From positions 2,976,001 through 3,040,000 of the forward strand of contig JAKULF010000007.1 in the NCBI GenBank assembly GCA_022661535.1: DNA of 64,000 nt. The letters are read 5' to 3'. Below the pieces are notes generated by a model. It saw only the letters and a list, made by a program, of their open reading frames with translations. It was not told the origin of the DNA and did no database searches. Positions 12,274-24,473 of this stretch are shown here, in pieces. Origin of the DNA: Eutypa lata (lineage: Eukaryota; Ascomycota; Sordariomycetes; Xylariales; Diatrypaceae). Both the position numbers and the translations under genes were made by a program. Position 1 is the stretch's first letter. Every line of letters starts with the position of its first letter.

Positions 12274-12358
<85 letters not shown>

Positions 12359-13026
12359 GAGAGAGAGAGATAGTGATTTGACTAACAGTTAAAATTGTAT
12401 CTAGTTCTGGTGAGGACAACTGCAGCCGCGCTAAGGTCGGTTACGACCCAACTGCTATTGTCGAGGAGGTTCTCGACCCCAGCGACGGCGTCGACTTCTC
12501 CGATTACGCTTCCGACTCATCGAGGGCCCTGACGTATGTCATGGTGCTGCACCCCGTCGCAGCGGGTCTAGTAAGTTGTCTTCTTCTTTTCTCTTGATCT
12601 CGAACAACTGGTTGCTAACCGGAATTCCCACCCAACTAGGCCTTCATATCCTTCCTCCTCGCCCTCGGCGCTGGCATCGTCGGGAGCCTGCTAGCAGCGC
12701 TCGTGGCGCTCCTAACCTTCCTCGTGACGCTCGTAGCGCTCGTGTGCGACTTCGTCGGGCTCGCCCTCGTGCGACACGCCGTCAACGACGCCAACAACGA
12801 CTCCAACAACAGCAGCAGCAGCAGTGACCGCACCATCAGCGCCATGTACGGCAGCGCCGCTTGGACCCTGCTCGCTGCTGCTATCTGCGTTTTCCTGGGC
12901 ATGCTTGTGGTCTTCTTCACGTGCTGCAGCGCTCGCATCCACCGCCGGCGCGAGGCGAGGGGCGGTGTGAAGACTGACTACGGTGTGCCCCCTGCTACGC
13001 CGGCTAGGAGACGGTGGAGGTTTTGA
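11972..13026 (+). CDS. SUR7/PalI family four-TM protein, PalI/Rim9-like
   Basis: Three exons: 11972-12174, 12405-12570 and 12640-13026, giving 251 residues. Introns are 230 bp (GTAAGT...CTAG) and 69 bp (GTAAGT...CTAG). TM1 is about residues 10-28. A long extracellular loop follows with FGWCVQNT and a second Cys shortly after (DNCSRAK), the W-C...C signature of the SUR7/PalI family. TM2 is about 112-135, TM3 about 143-170, and TM4 about 195-220 near AAWTLLAAAICVFLG. The C-terminal tail is short, basic and Arg-rich. PalI/Rim9 helps place the pH sensor PalH/Rim21 at the plasma membrane in ambient-pH signalling; here the tail is much shorter than the several-hundred-residue tail of PalI proper, so a Sur7/eisosome-type or short Rim9 role is equally possible. 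Confidence 0.85.
12274..12370 (+). repeat. (GA)n microsatellite inside an intron
   Basis: A nearly pure GA dinucleotide run of about 95 bp fills the middle of intron 1 of the PalI-like gene, with a few interruptions (GATAGA, GAGGGA). It explains the unusual 230-bp length of that intron and is likely variable in length between strains. Confidence 0.95.
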
Positions 13027-14400
13027 ATGAAGAGCGGGATTTTGCGTCGTTGAGCTATTGGAGGTATGTACAAAGGGGGAAGTGCTTATTAGTGGAGCAT
13101 GGAGGGGTGGAAAGGGGAATGAAGGAAGGAAGGGGTTGGTTGATATGAGAGTGATGACAAACATATTTACAAAATTTAATGATTCATGTATAATGCCCTA
13201 TGAATGTGCGAGGGGGGTATTTACGAACCCATCGGAGGAAAGAGGGCGTTTCGTTGCAGCTACGTTTCTCGTGGAAGTAATTTGGCAGTCTTCGTTACCT
13301 ATCGACTACCAACTAACCATATCGTCAGATAATAACTTTGCTTATCTACGGAAGTATTCAAATATCCAAACTATTTAATTTTCATTTTCATGTGGCTATT
13401 TGTAGTATTTAATTTGCATGCAAAGTTTGTTTCCAGCGTATTCACGTTTGGTGGGATAACTACTGCAAGTTTGTCAGTTAATTGTTAACAATGTGATTCC
13501 TAATCTAGGCAATTAGCAAACAACCCACTTCACTTGAAGGATCAAGCAGATTGCATTTGGTACACTGTATACACAAAGTCTTTGTAGCTAGCAGTATATA
13601 AGTTACCATGACCAATTATGTTGTGACTACGCATTTGCTCTAGACAAATCCTGCAAAGATCTTTACATCCTCTCCTTTGACATGTTAATCCACGTTGCCT
13701 TATTCTGGCCTCAATAAACCAGCTCTATAATGTAGACAATATTAATATCATCTCCTATTCAAATTATACAATAGAGAGTTTCAGTAAGCCATTATGGAGG
13801 ACAATAGGATGGTTCAATAGTTGAAGTAGTAGCCACAGCATAGATATTGTCAAGTTGCAAACAAAAATACCAACCTAATTATAGCGCCCTTAGATATACA
13901 TACATAAGTCAAGTACCTAGGTATCATTGCATTTCGTCGAGTTTGGTAATTACCCGTCGTCGTACCTTCCTTTAGATGTAAAATTCACTACAAGCTTAGA
14001 CCATCTTGACGCGCCTCCTTAGGTATCTACCTCGACGTACTTACCTATTGTCGGTCTCGACGTATCTACATACACATCTTACTTAAACCATCGCCGTAAC
14101 CACTCTGCCCTCTACATCTACAACCTATTTCTACCCCTCCCCCCCTTTGACTATTTCTGAGCCTCAAACAGTCTGGTGTTTACTATAATCACATCTACAA
14201 GACGGCATACGTCAGAGTACCCCCCAAAGACCAGTACCGACAGAGACTTCCCTAGTCTGTCTATTTCACCCATCCTCTCTTTCAGGTCTTGCATTTGACA
14301 ACCAAACATTCACTTGAAGATCATCTCTACCAAAGATCAGATAACATTGCCAATCAGTCCCCTTTGATCTGTTGTATCTCTGCAATCTGATCCCACCACC
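13027..14400. other. Long intergenic, no gene seen
   Basis: Contains a TACCTAGGTA palindrome near 13914-13923 and a C/T-rich stretch before the gene at 14401. The frame at 13058-13378 has no support. Confidence 0.5.
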
Positions 14401-15487
14401 ATGCCGTCAACTAAGCGCAAAGCTACCCGAAGGAACCCACCTCGTGCCGCTAAGAAGGTGGCACGTCGTGATAGTGATGCGGCGGAGTTTCCTCATGCTA
14501 CCGACAATGAGAAGAGCGACAACGAGAAGGCGTCTCTTCCTAGTGACGAGAAGAAAGAAGCACCTTCTAACAATGATGAGACAATTCTTGCTATCGACAA
14601 GAAGGCAACTCCCACAATCGACAAGACGGCACCTCACAACGTTGAGGACAAAGTAGCTCGTGCCATCGACGAGAAGCCACCTTGCGCTGGCGACAAGACA
14701 ACCGATCCTAGTGATCTTGGTACCCTGCAGGTTTTCCCTGCCGAAATCATTTGCAAGATCCTCCTTGAGCACTCCAGAGTCGGAACGGTGATCAAGTTCG
14801 CCGCCGTTAACCAGGCGGCAAAAGCCACGGTCCGAGATCTCATCGGCTTCGACACCAGCAACAACCCCCTCAGCGTTTTCATGAACAAGCTGGGCAGCGT
14901 CTGCACCGACGAGGAACTCTGGAGGAGGCAGAGCAACTTCTGGGGACCTTTTAGGCATACTACGTGGGACCGCATTGAGAAGCCGTACGCGACCTTCTGG
15001 AACGTGTTCCGGAAGCTGGTAGTGAAATGGAGCATGACCAACGTCCTGAACGCCGGCAAGCCCACGGGCAATTGCCACAAGTGCGGCAAAGAGGCTCGCT
15101 GTATTTGCAGTCTCACCGGAGAAAGGTGGTGTCCCTGGTGTGGCTTTTTCGGGGCGTATCGCCATGGGTACTACAACATTGGCGCATGGAATGATATTTG
15201 GGCAGGCGGCCCTTGGGCGATTCTTCTCAAGTTGACCCTAAGTCCTGGCCAATCTGAAATGGAGGACGTGATCAGGTGAGTGACACAGCCACCCATATCC
15301 CTAGCCGGCTCTTCTTCTATTCCGTTAACATATGCTAACTAAACTAATTACTAGGATCCGCACCTACTCGTGCGGGAGTGATAAGATTTGGGGTCTGAAT
15401 CTCCCTTCTAGCAACTCGGGATATATGCCGCAGTGGGGTAGCTTCGACTGCGGGTATGTCACTGGTGATGGCCGTCCTTATTTTTAA
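14401..15487 (+). CDS. F-box protein with Cys-rich C-terminal region
   Basis: Exons 14401-15275 and 15355-15487; intron 79 bp, donor GTGAGT, branch CTAAC, acceptor CTAG. The product is 335 residues. Residues 1-25 are strongly basic (KRKATRR, AAKKVARR), an apparent bipartite NLS. Residues 30-110 are low complexity with degenerate D-K/E-K-A repeats. An F-box-like helix set begins at about residue 113 (LQVFPAEIICKILLEHS) and runs to about 150; it would bind Skp1 in an SCF ubiquitin ligase. The C-terminal part has CHKCGKEARCICSLTGERWC followed by PWCG, a possible zinc-binding CxxC array, then aromatic-rich sequence (AYRHGYYNIG). The target is unknown. The second exon adds 44 residues with two further Cys. 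The F-box assignment is by pattern and moderate. Confidence 0.75.
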
Positions 15488-15817
15488 TCCCGTGGCATGG
15501 CCACTATCATCTCATCAGAAGGCTGGGAGGAACGCTTAGGGGCCTTAGATCTCGCTCTCTTGTAATGGAGTTATTGCACGCTAGGCTAGGTTGATAGAGT
15601 GGTATTTGCCCCATTCTTAGTATGTCCCAATACCTAAATGAGCTCCTTACGATACAAGATGCGAAGCTAGAATTTTGCAAGCCGTCCAATGCTAGGTAGA
15701 TAGAAAGCACCACATTTCAGTCTTCTAAGTCCCCTCATGCCTTATCCGTGCATATGTAGTCCGCCGTCCGCCATCCCCCAGAAAATAATTGCCTGGTTGA
15801 TAATTAACAAACCCTAA
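15488..15817. other. Short intergenic between convergent genes
   Basis: Lies between the 3' ends of the F-box gene (plus) and the gene at 15818-18148 (minus); nothing else seen. Confidence 0.5.
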
Positions 15818-18148
15818 CTAATCCAACCTCCAAGACCGTCTCCGATCTTCCATCGCCTTGACCCCCCTCGAGAATATCCTCCCCGCCGAGATCTTCTGCT
15901 GCTGCTGCGAGCGCGTCCCCTTCCGCTTCCCCTGCTTCCTCCTTTTCTCCCTAACCGCATGGCAGATCCCGAGGTCCTCCTGTATAGACCTCAGCTGCTC
16001 CATCGACAGCGCCTGCACCACACTCACATCATACGACGGCGAACCAGCACCAGCACCAGCAGCCGCAGCCGCCCTGTCGTAGGCGAACCCGGGCGCCTCG
16101 TCCCGAATGCGCTCGCAGGTCCAGCACTCGCACATGTCCGCGGCACCACCCTCTTGTTGATCATAGTCTCCCAGCATCTCATCGAGCTGCTTCCACCCGG
16201 CCCCCGGCCCCAACACCGAGCGTCTCAGCTCCGCGAGCGCGTCGCCCTCGCTGAAGAGTCGGTACTGCGCCGTGAACAGGCGATGTGTGCGCCAGATGAG
16301 GGAGACACCGAACGGGATTTGGTTGCGGTGATGATGATAATGATGGTGGTGGCGCCGCTTTTGCTGGTGAGTTTCTTCTCCCGGTTCTTTACTCTTAGCC
16401 TTATCATCATCACCATCACCGTCACCCTCATCAACTTCCTCTTCTTCATCTACATCCTTCCCATTCCCATTCCCATTCCCATTTTCGTTCCCACGCTCGA
16501 AATCGAGTTCGAACTCCCCCCATAGCCCCGCAACCTGCTCCCCCCCACGGAGCAGGAACCCCCGATACGCCTCCTCGGCCCTCTCGAGGGAGCCGGCGAG
16601 CGTCCGCGGCGGGCCGCGCAACCAGTCGAGAGACGCGGCGCGCGCGAGGAAGGGCTCGACCTGGGTCTTGACGGCGGCGAAGAGGTCGACGCCACTTACG
16701 ATCCCTTCTCCTCTTCCTCCTCCTCCTCCGTTACCACTGTCCCCGGCTAGTACTCCGGCCCCCTCGACGTACGCGGGTGGCGCCTCGAGGTACTCGAGGA
16801 CGTCGGCCGGCTGGTCTGAGAGGGTACGGAAGAGGTTCGCGGCAGCGCGCGGGAGGTGGTACTCTGTTGCTGTTGATGGTTTTGATGACGATGCTGATGA
16901 AGAGATGGAGGTTGAACCTGGGGTTGAGAAGCTGATGACGTCGCGAATTGCGGGCCATGGGAAGCAGAGGTGCTGCAGGGCGCGGTGGTGGTGCGCGCGG
17001 CAGGCTGCGTCGTAGGGTGAGGAGGACGGGAGCGGTGGAAAGGTAACGCCGTCTGTACCGCTAGGACCAACAACAGCGTTATTGTTGGTGGTGTGAGGGG
17101 ATGTCGGTGGTGATAGCATGAATGCGTACCTATTTTGCTTGTAAGCTTTTCACATCATGGTATGAATACGTTTGATACGATATGATAGGATGGAATGAAT
17201 ATGTATTTTATTTACGTACCACACGAGCAAGACATCTAGAGGCGGCAGGTAGTCCGGCGTGAGCTGGACCACCACTACAGCTGTCGCTGCATCCTGGGAC
17301 TGCGAGGGCGAGTGATGGTGGTGGTGGTGGTACGAGGGCGTGTACGCCGTCGCGTGGTCGAGCAGCTTGTCGATGTTGGCCCACCAGACACCGAACCGCG
17401 TCACCGCGAGGCGGATAAGGAGATCCCAGCGCTTCTGGGACTCCTCGTCTTCAGCATCATCATCATCGCCCTCATCGCCCTCATCACCACTCTCGTCATC
17501 ACCGTCCTTTTTACCCTTCATCCTCCGCCACGTCCTTGTCCTCTTCCGCTCGCCACTGCGTCGCGACGACGACCTTCCAGAGGAGCTAGAAGAGCTAGTC
17601 CCTATCAGACTCGACTTATCCGAGCTGCTAGACTTCTCGTCGTCATCAACACCACTGTCATCAGTGTCATCATCATGATCATCACCATCAACGCCGTTAT
17701 TCTCGCGATCCTCATCCGCTGGCAAGCTAGCGCCGCCGCTGCCGAGAATGGCATCAGGCAGCTTCTGGCGAACGCTGCGGCGCAAATGCGCGAAGCATTC
17801 TAGCAGCGCGAGGTGGACAGCCGCATGGCTGGCATCCGGGTACGTGAGCCGGCCGTCAGCGACGGCGCGGGCCGGGTCGGTGGTGGAGGGCGGCACGAAG
17901 GCGTTCCTGAAGATGGTGGGGTCCGGAATCAGCGGTCCATTTCGGCCGCTGCTTCCTTTGCGATTATGGCTATTGTTGTGATCGCCCTTTAGTAGTGGCG
18001 ATGGGGATGCGGATGGGGATGGGGATGAGAACGAGGCCGAAGACAGAGACGAAGAAGAAGAAGGCTTCGGGAGGCGCCATTCGTGTGGGTCCACATCCGC
18101 CTGGTAGAAACCGGAGAACCTGCCGCGAACGCGGTCGAGAAGGGACAT
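15818..18148 (-). CDS. Large low-complexity fungal protein with LPPLDVLxVW motif (GRDP/DUF1399-like)
   Basis: Exon 1 18148-17220 and exon 2 17129-15818, intron 90 bp (GTACGT...ATAG), phase 2. The join rebuilds LPPLDVLLVWYAFMLSP, a hallmark of a widespread fungal family often mislabelled as a dioxygenase and related to glycine-rich-domain-containing (DUF1399) proteins. Supporting parts are WDLLIRLAVTRFGVWW before the motif and CFPWPAI and CECWTCERIRDE after it. The product is 746 residues, inflated by many homopolymers: Ser runs, an acidic D/E block, six His before PSQSQ, an NG dipeptide run and a second His-rich stretch. Start is MSLLDRVRGRFSGFY at 18148; the frame extends upstream but without an ATG. 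A TATA-like TTATATAA lies at 18333-18340. No biochemical role is known to me. Confidence 0.78.
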
Positions 18149-19222
18149 CAATTGGCGGTGGGTAGGTAGGGGGTAACTAAAAGAAGGGAACAACACTGTC
18201 TGCTTTATACAACAAGGGGTTACCGGAACGGGTAGTCTCTATCTAGAATGATAACTAAAGAATAAGAGGGATAGAAAAAAGAAAGAAGAAAAAAGAACGA
18301 ACGGCACCCAGAGCCGAGAGGTTCCCCCCTTCTTATATAACTACCTACCTACCTACATACCTCCCGAAAGATGAGCGAGAGAATCCCTGGAATCTCATCG
18401 CAAATCAGAGAGTCAACCAAGAGATTACGGTCGACCGCCGAGCCGGAGATGGAAATGCTAAAAACCAAGCAGGCTTTCAACTAACAGGTAGTTAGTTACC
18501 TACCTATGTACCTAAAAGTTTTTGTCAACTCGGCTTTTCCACGAAGGTTGTGAGGCCATCCTTCCCTAATGCGTGGGATATTGGTTGAGCGGGATAGGTA
18601 AGTTAACGGCTTGGCTTCTTGGCGCGAAATAGGCCATATGCCGATTATCCGCGTCAAGTTACGCAAGCATGGAAGCGGAGCCTCACAGGGCTTTCACTAC
18701 CATCGTCGCCGCTAAGGCATGGAAGATCTGTTCTACGGCAACTCCGAATCGAAGCTGACTGGTCAACCGGGACGTAGTTATTAGTATTATTTACGAGACC
18801 CTGACTACATGTAGGCACTAGGTTAGGTAACTTGGAAAATGGTTCGCGTGGTAGCGAGACATGGCACTAAACGATGGATTGTCATTCGTCAGAACCCTTT
18901 TTATATTAGCAAACCTACGCCCTATTGAATATCGCAATGTGACTAATAACTTCCGATGACTCCTATCGGAAATGGATATATTTCCCGACTTGAATCCACT
19001 TCACTATCATCTGACACAAACAAGGCTCCGGAAGCCTTACATATTATACAGTCTGCCATTCACAGCTCATCACAAACCAGCCTTAACTTGTGGGGGATAT
19101 CTAGCCTCCTCAGGACCAATTACCAAGGTGAATCGAAAGTAGGGTTGAGTGAGACTGAATTCGTCCCAAATCGAAAAACGTCGCCAGCGCAGAGAAGCAT
19201 ACTCCAATTTGTCTTGTGACAT
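18149..19222. other. Intergenic: promoter of the gene at 18148 and 3' flank of SPT16
   Basis: Holds TTATATAA at 18333-18340 followed by a CTAC tandem run at 18341-18360. A frame at 18956-19219 on the plus strand has no recognisable product. Confidence 0.5.
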
Positions 19223-22200
19223 CTAGCGCTTTCGCTGTTTCTTGCTGCTTCTTCGATCTTCTTGCTCCATACCGCTTTCGCGATCCTTTCGCTTGGCTTT
19301 CTTCTCCAATTCGTCCCAATCATCACCCTCGTCCTCTTCGTCCGAGCCTTCTTCACTAGCTTCCTCAGACGCGTTGCTATCATACTCCGATTCGTCTTCG
19401 CTCGACTCGCTCACCTCATCAAGGTCAGACTCTTCTATCTCAAAAGCTGATTCCTCATCCTCTTCGTCGTCGCCTTCGTCGTCGCTTTCGGCTTGGAGGA
19501 ATGACCAACCTCCATCGACGAAGAACTGGTGAGGATCGGCTGTCACAGTCTTCATAATCGTGGGCCAGTTCAGGTTGAGGGGGCCTTCACTATAGGCAAT
19601 ATCTGATGAATCAAGCCACTCCTTAACGTCTTCTAGGGACTCGACAGGGATCGTGTTGACATGAACAGGTGGGCGGCCAAAATCTTTGAAGACGAAAACG
19701 AGATCGAAGTTCTTCAGGCCGAATTGCACACGCTCTAGGTGAGCAATCTCAATATCATCGAGCGTGACAACCAAAAATGGGGGCTCTGTGATCTGAATAA
19801 GGCAATCCGTCGTAGGCTGAATGTAGACGTTACTTCGGAAAGGCACGCCATTAAAGCCGAGCTCCCGAAGAGGCATATCAACCTCAATTCCATCATTCCT
19901 ACCCGCCTCAGCAATCTTCTCGGAAAACAGCTTGAATTGACGATCGAGCTCAGCTCTGCGGCGACGTTCTTCCTGCTCTGCTTCGAACTCGTCCTCATCG
20001 CCATATCGGTATTTTCGCTTCCGGTTACCAGTCTCGTCGAATTGGATATCGGTGGCTTCTCTGTAAAACTGCACGTCCTTTGTCTTTTTCTTGTTGCCAA
20101 TGATGATAGGATCCTTGAGGTGCACATGGATTACCACGATAAGCTCGTGAGCGCAGGGTTGGAAGAATAGATGGCGAATGTTAGAAAACAGGACGTCGAC
20201 TCTCTGCTGAGTACTGAGAGGCGACTGGTAACGGATACCGTTCTGGTGAATCTCAACTTTACCAGGAACGCGTTTGCCTTCCATCGCTGGGCGAATGAAG
20301 ACATTGTCCATCACAGCAGGGCGTCGATCTTCGACTCGTTAGTACCACAATAGATTCAGCCATAGATGATTTTGACTTACTTCTAATCTCCACGAGCTTC
20401 TCCTGCTCAACGACGTCTTCCATATCCTTCTTCTCCTGTTCCTTCTTAGTAGCTTCCTTCTTCATGTTGGATATCTGAGTTGCTATCTCTTCGTATCGGT
20501 CACCATCGAGAGAACGGAACGTCAAGCTCCTGACAAATTGAGCAGCAGCGTCCTCGAATGGTTGGTCATCCTTTCTGCCAACTCCCTGGCCAGGGGAAAG
20601 GAAGTTGATTCTCAAGTAGGACCATTCGCCTTCGTCGTTCTTACTGGCATTTTTGATGGTGTGAATATGGAAGGGAACAGGCCGACCCATAACAGGAAGT
20701 ACAATGGTACCGTTCTTCTGGTCCACAATGATCTCGAGGTTCCGAACCTTGGGTGGGAATTGATTGTCTCGCTTGTACGATTCGAATTTCTTGAACTTCT
20801 TGACCTCTGTGCCGTTCTGTCCACTAGTAGATTCAGCGAATCGGGCCAGACCTTCTTTTTGTTTCTTAGTGGTCAGCTCCTTTTGATGATCCCGACGCCT
20901 CTTCTCCTGGTCCTCATCCACCTGAGCGGTGCGCTCTGACCTGAGTCGGGTGTTTGTGATGTTCTTCGTAGCAACAGCACCAACACGGGAATCCTTCTTC
21001 TCTTTCTTGGGCGTTGGCTGCATTTCTTCATCGTCTTTGAAGAAGAACGAGGTGGCGTCGAGATCAGCAGGGGCATCGCCAGTGAACACGACCGGCTCTG
21101 TAGATGTCACCCGGATGGTGTCTGTGATAACCAGGGAATATGATTTGCTAAGCTTGTCCTGTGGCGAGGGATTCTCGATATCGGAAAAGCCCGTAGTGAT
21201 GGACAATGTCATGCCATCCTTCAGAGCTCTTGAGTTCTTGCCATTCAGGATTAATGTTGTATCCTTAGTCTCGATGCCGATACCATAACCGACGTTCTTC
21301 AGGAAGTGCTTCTCAAGATCGGGCTTCTTGGCCTTGATGTAGGCAGTAGCCTTGTGGTAGACGTCCTTCGCAATAGCACCATCCCTGATCTCTCTCAGCA
21401 CTAGGTTGTGGACTTGATGAAGGAATTTGTAGTTGCTCTCCTGGGTCTTATTCGGATCGACGAGAAACGTGCGTGCGATGGTAGAGCCGTAGGACTTATA
21501 TCGCAACCCCATACCAGCAATGATGATACCTGGATGGAGATTGTCGTCTGTTGGTTCTGCCTGAAGCTTAAGGTCATATTTCCCACCGCTCTGAACAGCA
21601 GGACCAACCAACCAATCGAGCGAGCTAGGATCGAAATCAGAGGGTAGCTTCTGCTTGTTAGGCAATTCAACTGTTTTCCACCACTTTTCGTCATCAAGCT
21701 TCGAATCCACCTTGGCGGCAAGTGCGCTATGTTTGACCTTCTTCTCCTGATCGAGAACATCGGACATTTGGTCTAGGAAGTAAGGGTTCATGAGAGCTAC
21801 GCAAGCTCTCGAGGCCGTGCGCATAGCACGCAGCTCGTTCTCGTCCTTGACCGAGAATGCGGCGGTTGACAAGGCACTGGAGATGTCAACCTCCTCTTCG
21901 TCCTTGCATTTCTCCTTATAAATATTCTTCCATTCCTCGATAAATGGTCCCTTGGAGGTATCTTTGTTGAGAATACCAACTTTTTTCTGTTTAGACCAAT
22001 GTTAGCTATGACACATACAGCACGGGAAATGAACGAGATGTGTGACTCACACCTGCAGCATTGATGGCCTCTGTGATCTTGTTTAGCTGTTTCTCGTTGG
22101 CAGCCGCATCCTTGCTTCTGACAAGGACCTCAATAGGAAAACGTCCTCCCTTCAGCTGTTCCAAGTGCTTAGCTAATAATAGTTAGCGATCCTATATATT

Positions 22201-22551
22201 TCAATGGGCGTTGATGTTATATTGTACCTTTTTTAGCTGTCGTGACAATGTAGAGGGTTTCGAGAGTGAGGAGCATGAGGGTGGTCGGGAACTCGTAGCC
22301 TAGCAACCAGAACTGTTTGGAATAGAGAGTCAGCCGAAGGACGTGTCGCAAGAACTAATACGGCTGATACATACGTGCATGGCATTGTTTTTGTGAAACT
22401 CGGGATTCTCCTCGACTTTGCCGAGCAGAATCAAGATAGAGGAAACACCACTGAAGACTTGATCACCAGCTCGCTTGTCAGCCTTCCAAGCAGTAACGAA
22501 ATGATTAATGCGCTCTTGGAAGATCTTGGCCTCAATCTTGATGTCGGCCAT
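19223..22551 (-). CDS. SPT16: FACT complex subunit Spt16 (histone chaperone)
   Basis: Five exons: 22551-22375, 22312-22228, 22172-22051, 21986-20381 and 20328-19223. Introns are 62, 55, 64 and 52 bp, all GT-AG with frame kept. The product is 1031 residues, the usual length. The N-terminal domain (about 1-165) starts [15 protein letters not shown]. The catalytically dead aminopeptidase-like (M24) domain follows, including [16 protein letters not shown] and [12 protein letters not shown] charged linker leads to the dimerisation and middle (double-PH, Rtt106-like) domains ([31 protein letters not shown]). The C-terminus is the acidic histone-binding tail ([17 protein letters not shown] onward) ending in a basic NLS (KKQRKR). 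With Pob3 and Nhp6 it disassembles and reassembles nucleosomes during transcription and replication in the nucleus. Essential in yeast; expected constitutive. Confidence 0.97.
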
Positions 22552-24473
22552 CTTGATAGGTGACCTGCGCTGCGGTCAGTCGGCGATGAAGATGGCAAGT
22601 TCGCGACGATGTTGAGTTGGGGATGTATGTGAAGGTTGGAGATATGTGGTGGTGGTGAAAAGAAATAAAAGTGACGAAAGGAAGGAAAGGCGCCGACTAA
22701 GTTTAGCCAGTGGGTAATGAAACTCCACATACAGCCCCCATCAGGTGTTTCTCTGCTGGAAAACTTGGGTTGATAGGTACTTAGGTGCCTAATTATGCGC
22801 TTATCTAATCACAAATGCAACCCCTAGCTCTAGCTGCTTTACCTATGTATGTACGTATAACTATACATACATACATACAGCCGACGCGAAGAAGCTCGAT
22901 CTCCACTTTTAACTCGCGTCGTGTAATCACTTTTGCTTGGCAGTCGCGCCTGGCTTTAATGGATTTTTTCTACCTGACGTAAGGAAGTGAGTTGCCACGA
23001 TTTGTAGCTTTGCTTTCGTTCTCTGCGTACTTACTTCGTACTTAGCATAACTTATCCTGCGCACTGTTGGTCTATGGCAACATTATATACCTTGCATTTT
23101 AAAGGTTCACAGGTGGAGAAGCAGTCGTAGGCAGCGCTTGAGATAACGTCGAGGTGAGTATGCCTTGTCTGCATGTGACTTATACCTCCTTTTCTCCTTC
23201 TCAGTTTTTAGCAATATCAGCGTGTCAAACCAGAGCACTAGGACTATCCAGCAATTGCTAGGCAGCTCCTCTACTCTTCAATATCAGGACTTGTCAAAGT
23301 TGGTATAGTTATCACATTAGTATAACAAGCCATAGCAATGTTGATATAACCTGCCGGCTTCATTTCCTCGTCTATCAAAGCCAGCTTGTGTTGTCATAGT
23401 CCCCCAGATACCTACTTGTTGTAATTACGGAATTCGTAAAACGAGATAAAAATACTCTCATGTGAATATACCTGTGCGTTATGGTAATTATACTCAGGAG
23501 TGATATGATGTTCTAAAATGCCAGGCTATCAGTGAAACCAGCTCAATGAAAGTTGGTTGTAGTGCTAGAGAAAAGTTAAGAAGTTATATCCATATGAGAT
23601 CTTGAATTGAACGAAAGAAAGTAACTTAAACAGCTATTCTTTTGAACCTTCGGACTAATTGGATGTTTGTGCTAATAACCGAACTTTTGCCATTTGACAA
23701 TTATGAACCTAGTAACAAGCTACCCACGTTGAAAACGAGGGCATCCCGATCTGGCGGTATTGCTCCAGTGCCATCATAGCGCATACATAATTGAATCCTT
23801 GTTCACCTCGCAGAATTTAGCTACATTAGGTAAACCCTAACTAGATTGCAACGTGACATGGTCGTTAACATAATGGGACATACCTACCTAATGATGATTT
23901 CAAAGTTCGAATCAGTTGGATTGATACGTACGCTTACTACGTATATCTAGTCGTTAGTGATACCATAACACCGGTGAACGGGACAAAACAGGAGTAATGC
24001 GGGAACTTGCCGTGGAGCCAGGAGCTAGAGGAAACACATCTAATGTATGTGTATTTCTACACGTTTCCCCAATAAAGAAAGGTTTGATATCGCCAGATTT
24101 GTTGATAATGATGATCTGTCGAACATTAACGTACATAGCAATTGTTAGCTAGATAATTACGTATAGAGGAGATTAGGGATTATGATTAAGAGACAAAATG
24201 GCAGACGAGTATGTTTAAATCCCACCCCACTTTATAGTCAATTAAATCATCCTGATATTAACTACCTAAACGCAACCTGTCAATACATAGTTAGTTAGCG
24301 TCAGCCAGTTTCTATTTCAGGCGGATGTTAAGCGAGCAACAGTGGAGATGCCGAGATGGAGCGGAAAGGGGGCCTCACAGACTTGAAAAGGCAAGCTGGA
24401 GCCAGTATAATAGCCACAGCTGAAACCTACCCATTTTATACTATTAAACTGCAAGACTTCGAGTTCAGTTACT
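22552..24473. other. Long intergenic with simple repeats
   Basis: Divergent promoter region between SPT16 and the glycosyltransferase gene. Contains an ATAC tandem run at about 22863-22879 and several TAGGTA-like motifs (22781-22795). No gene seen; the frame at 23954-24136 is not supported. Confidence 0.5.
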
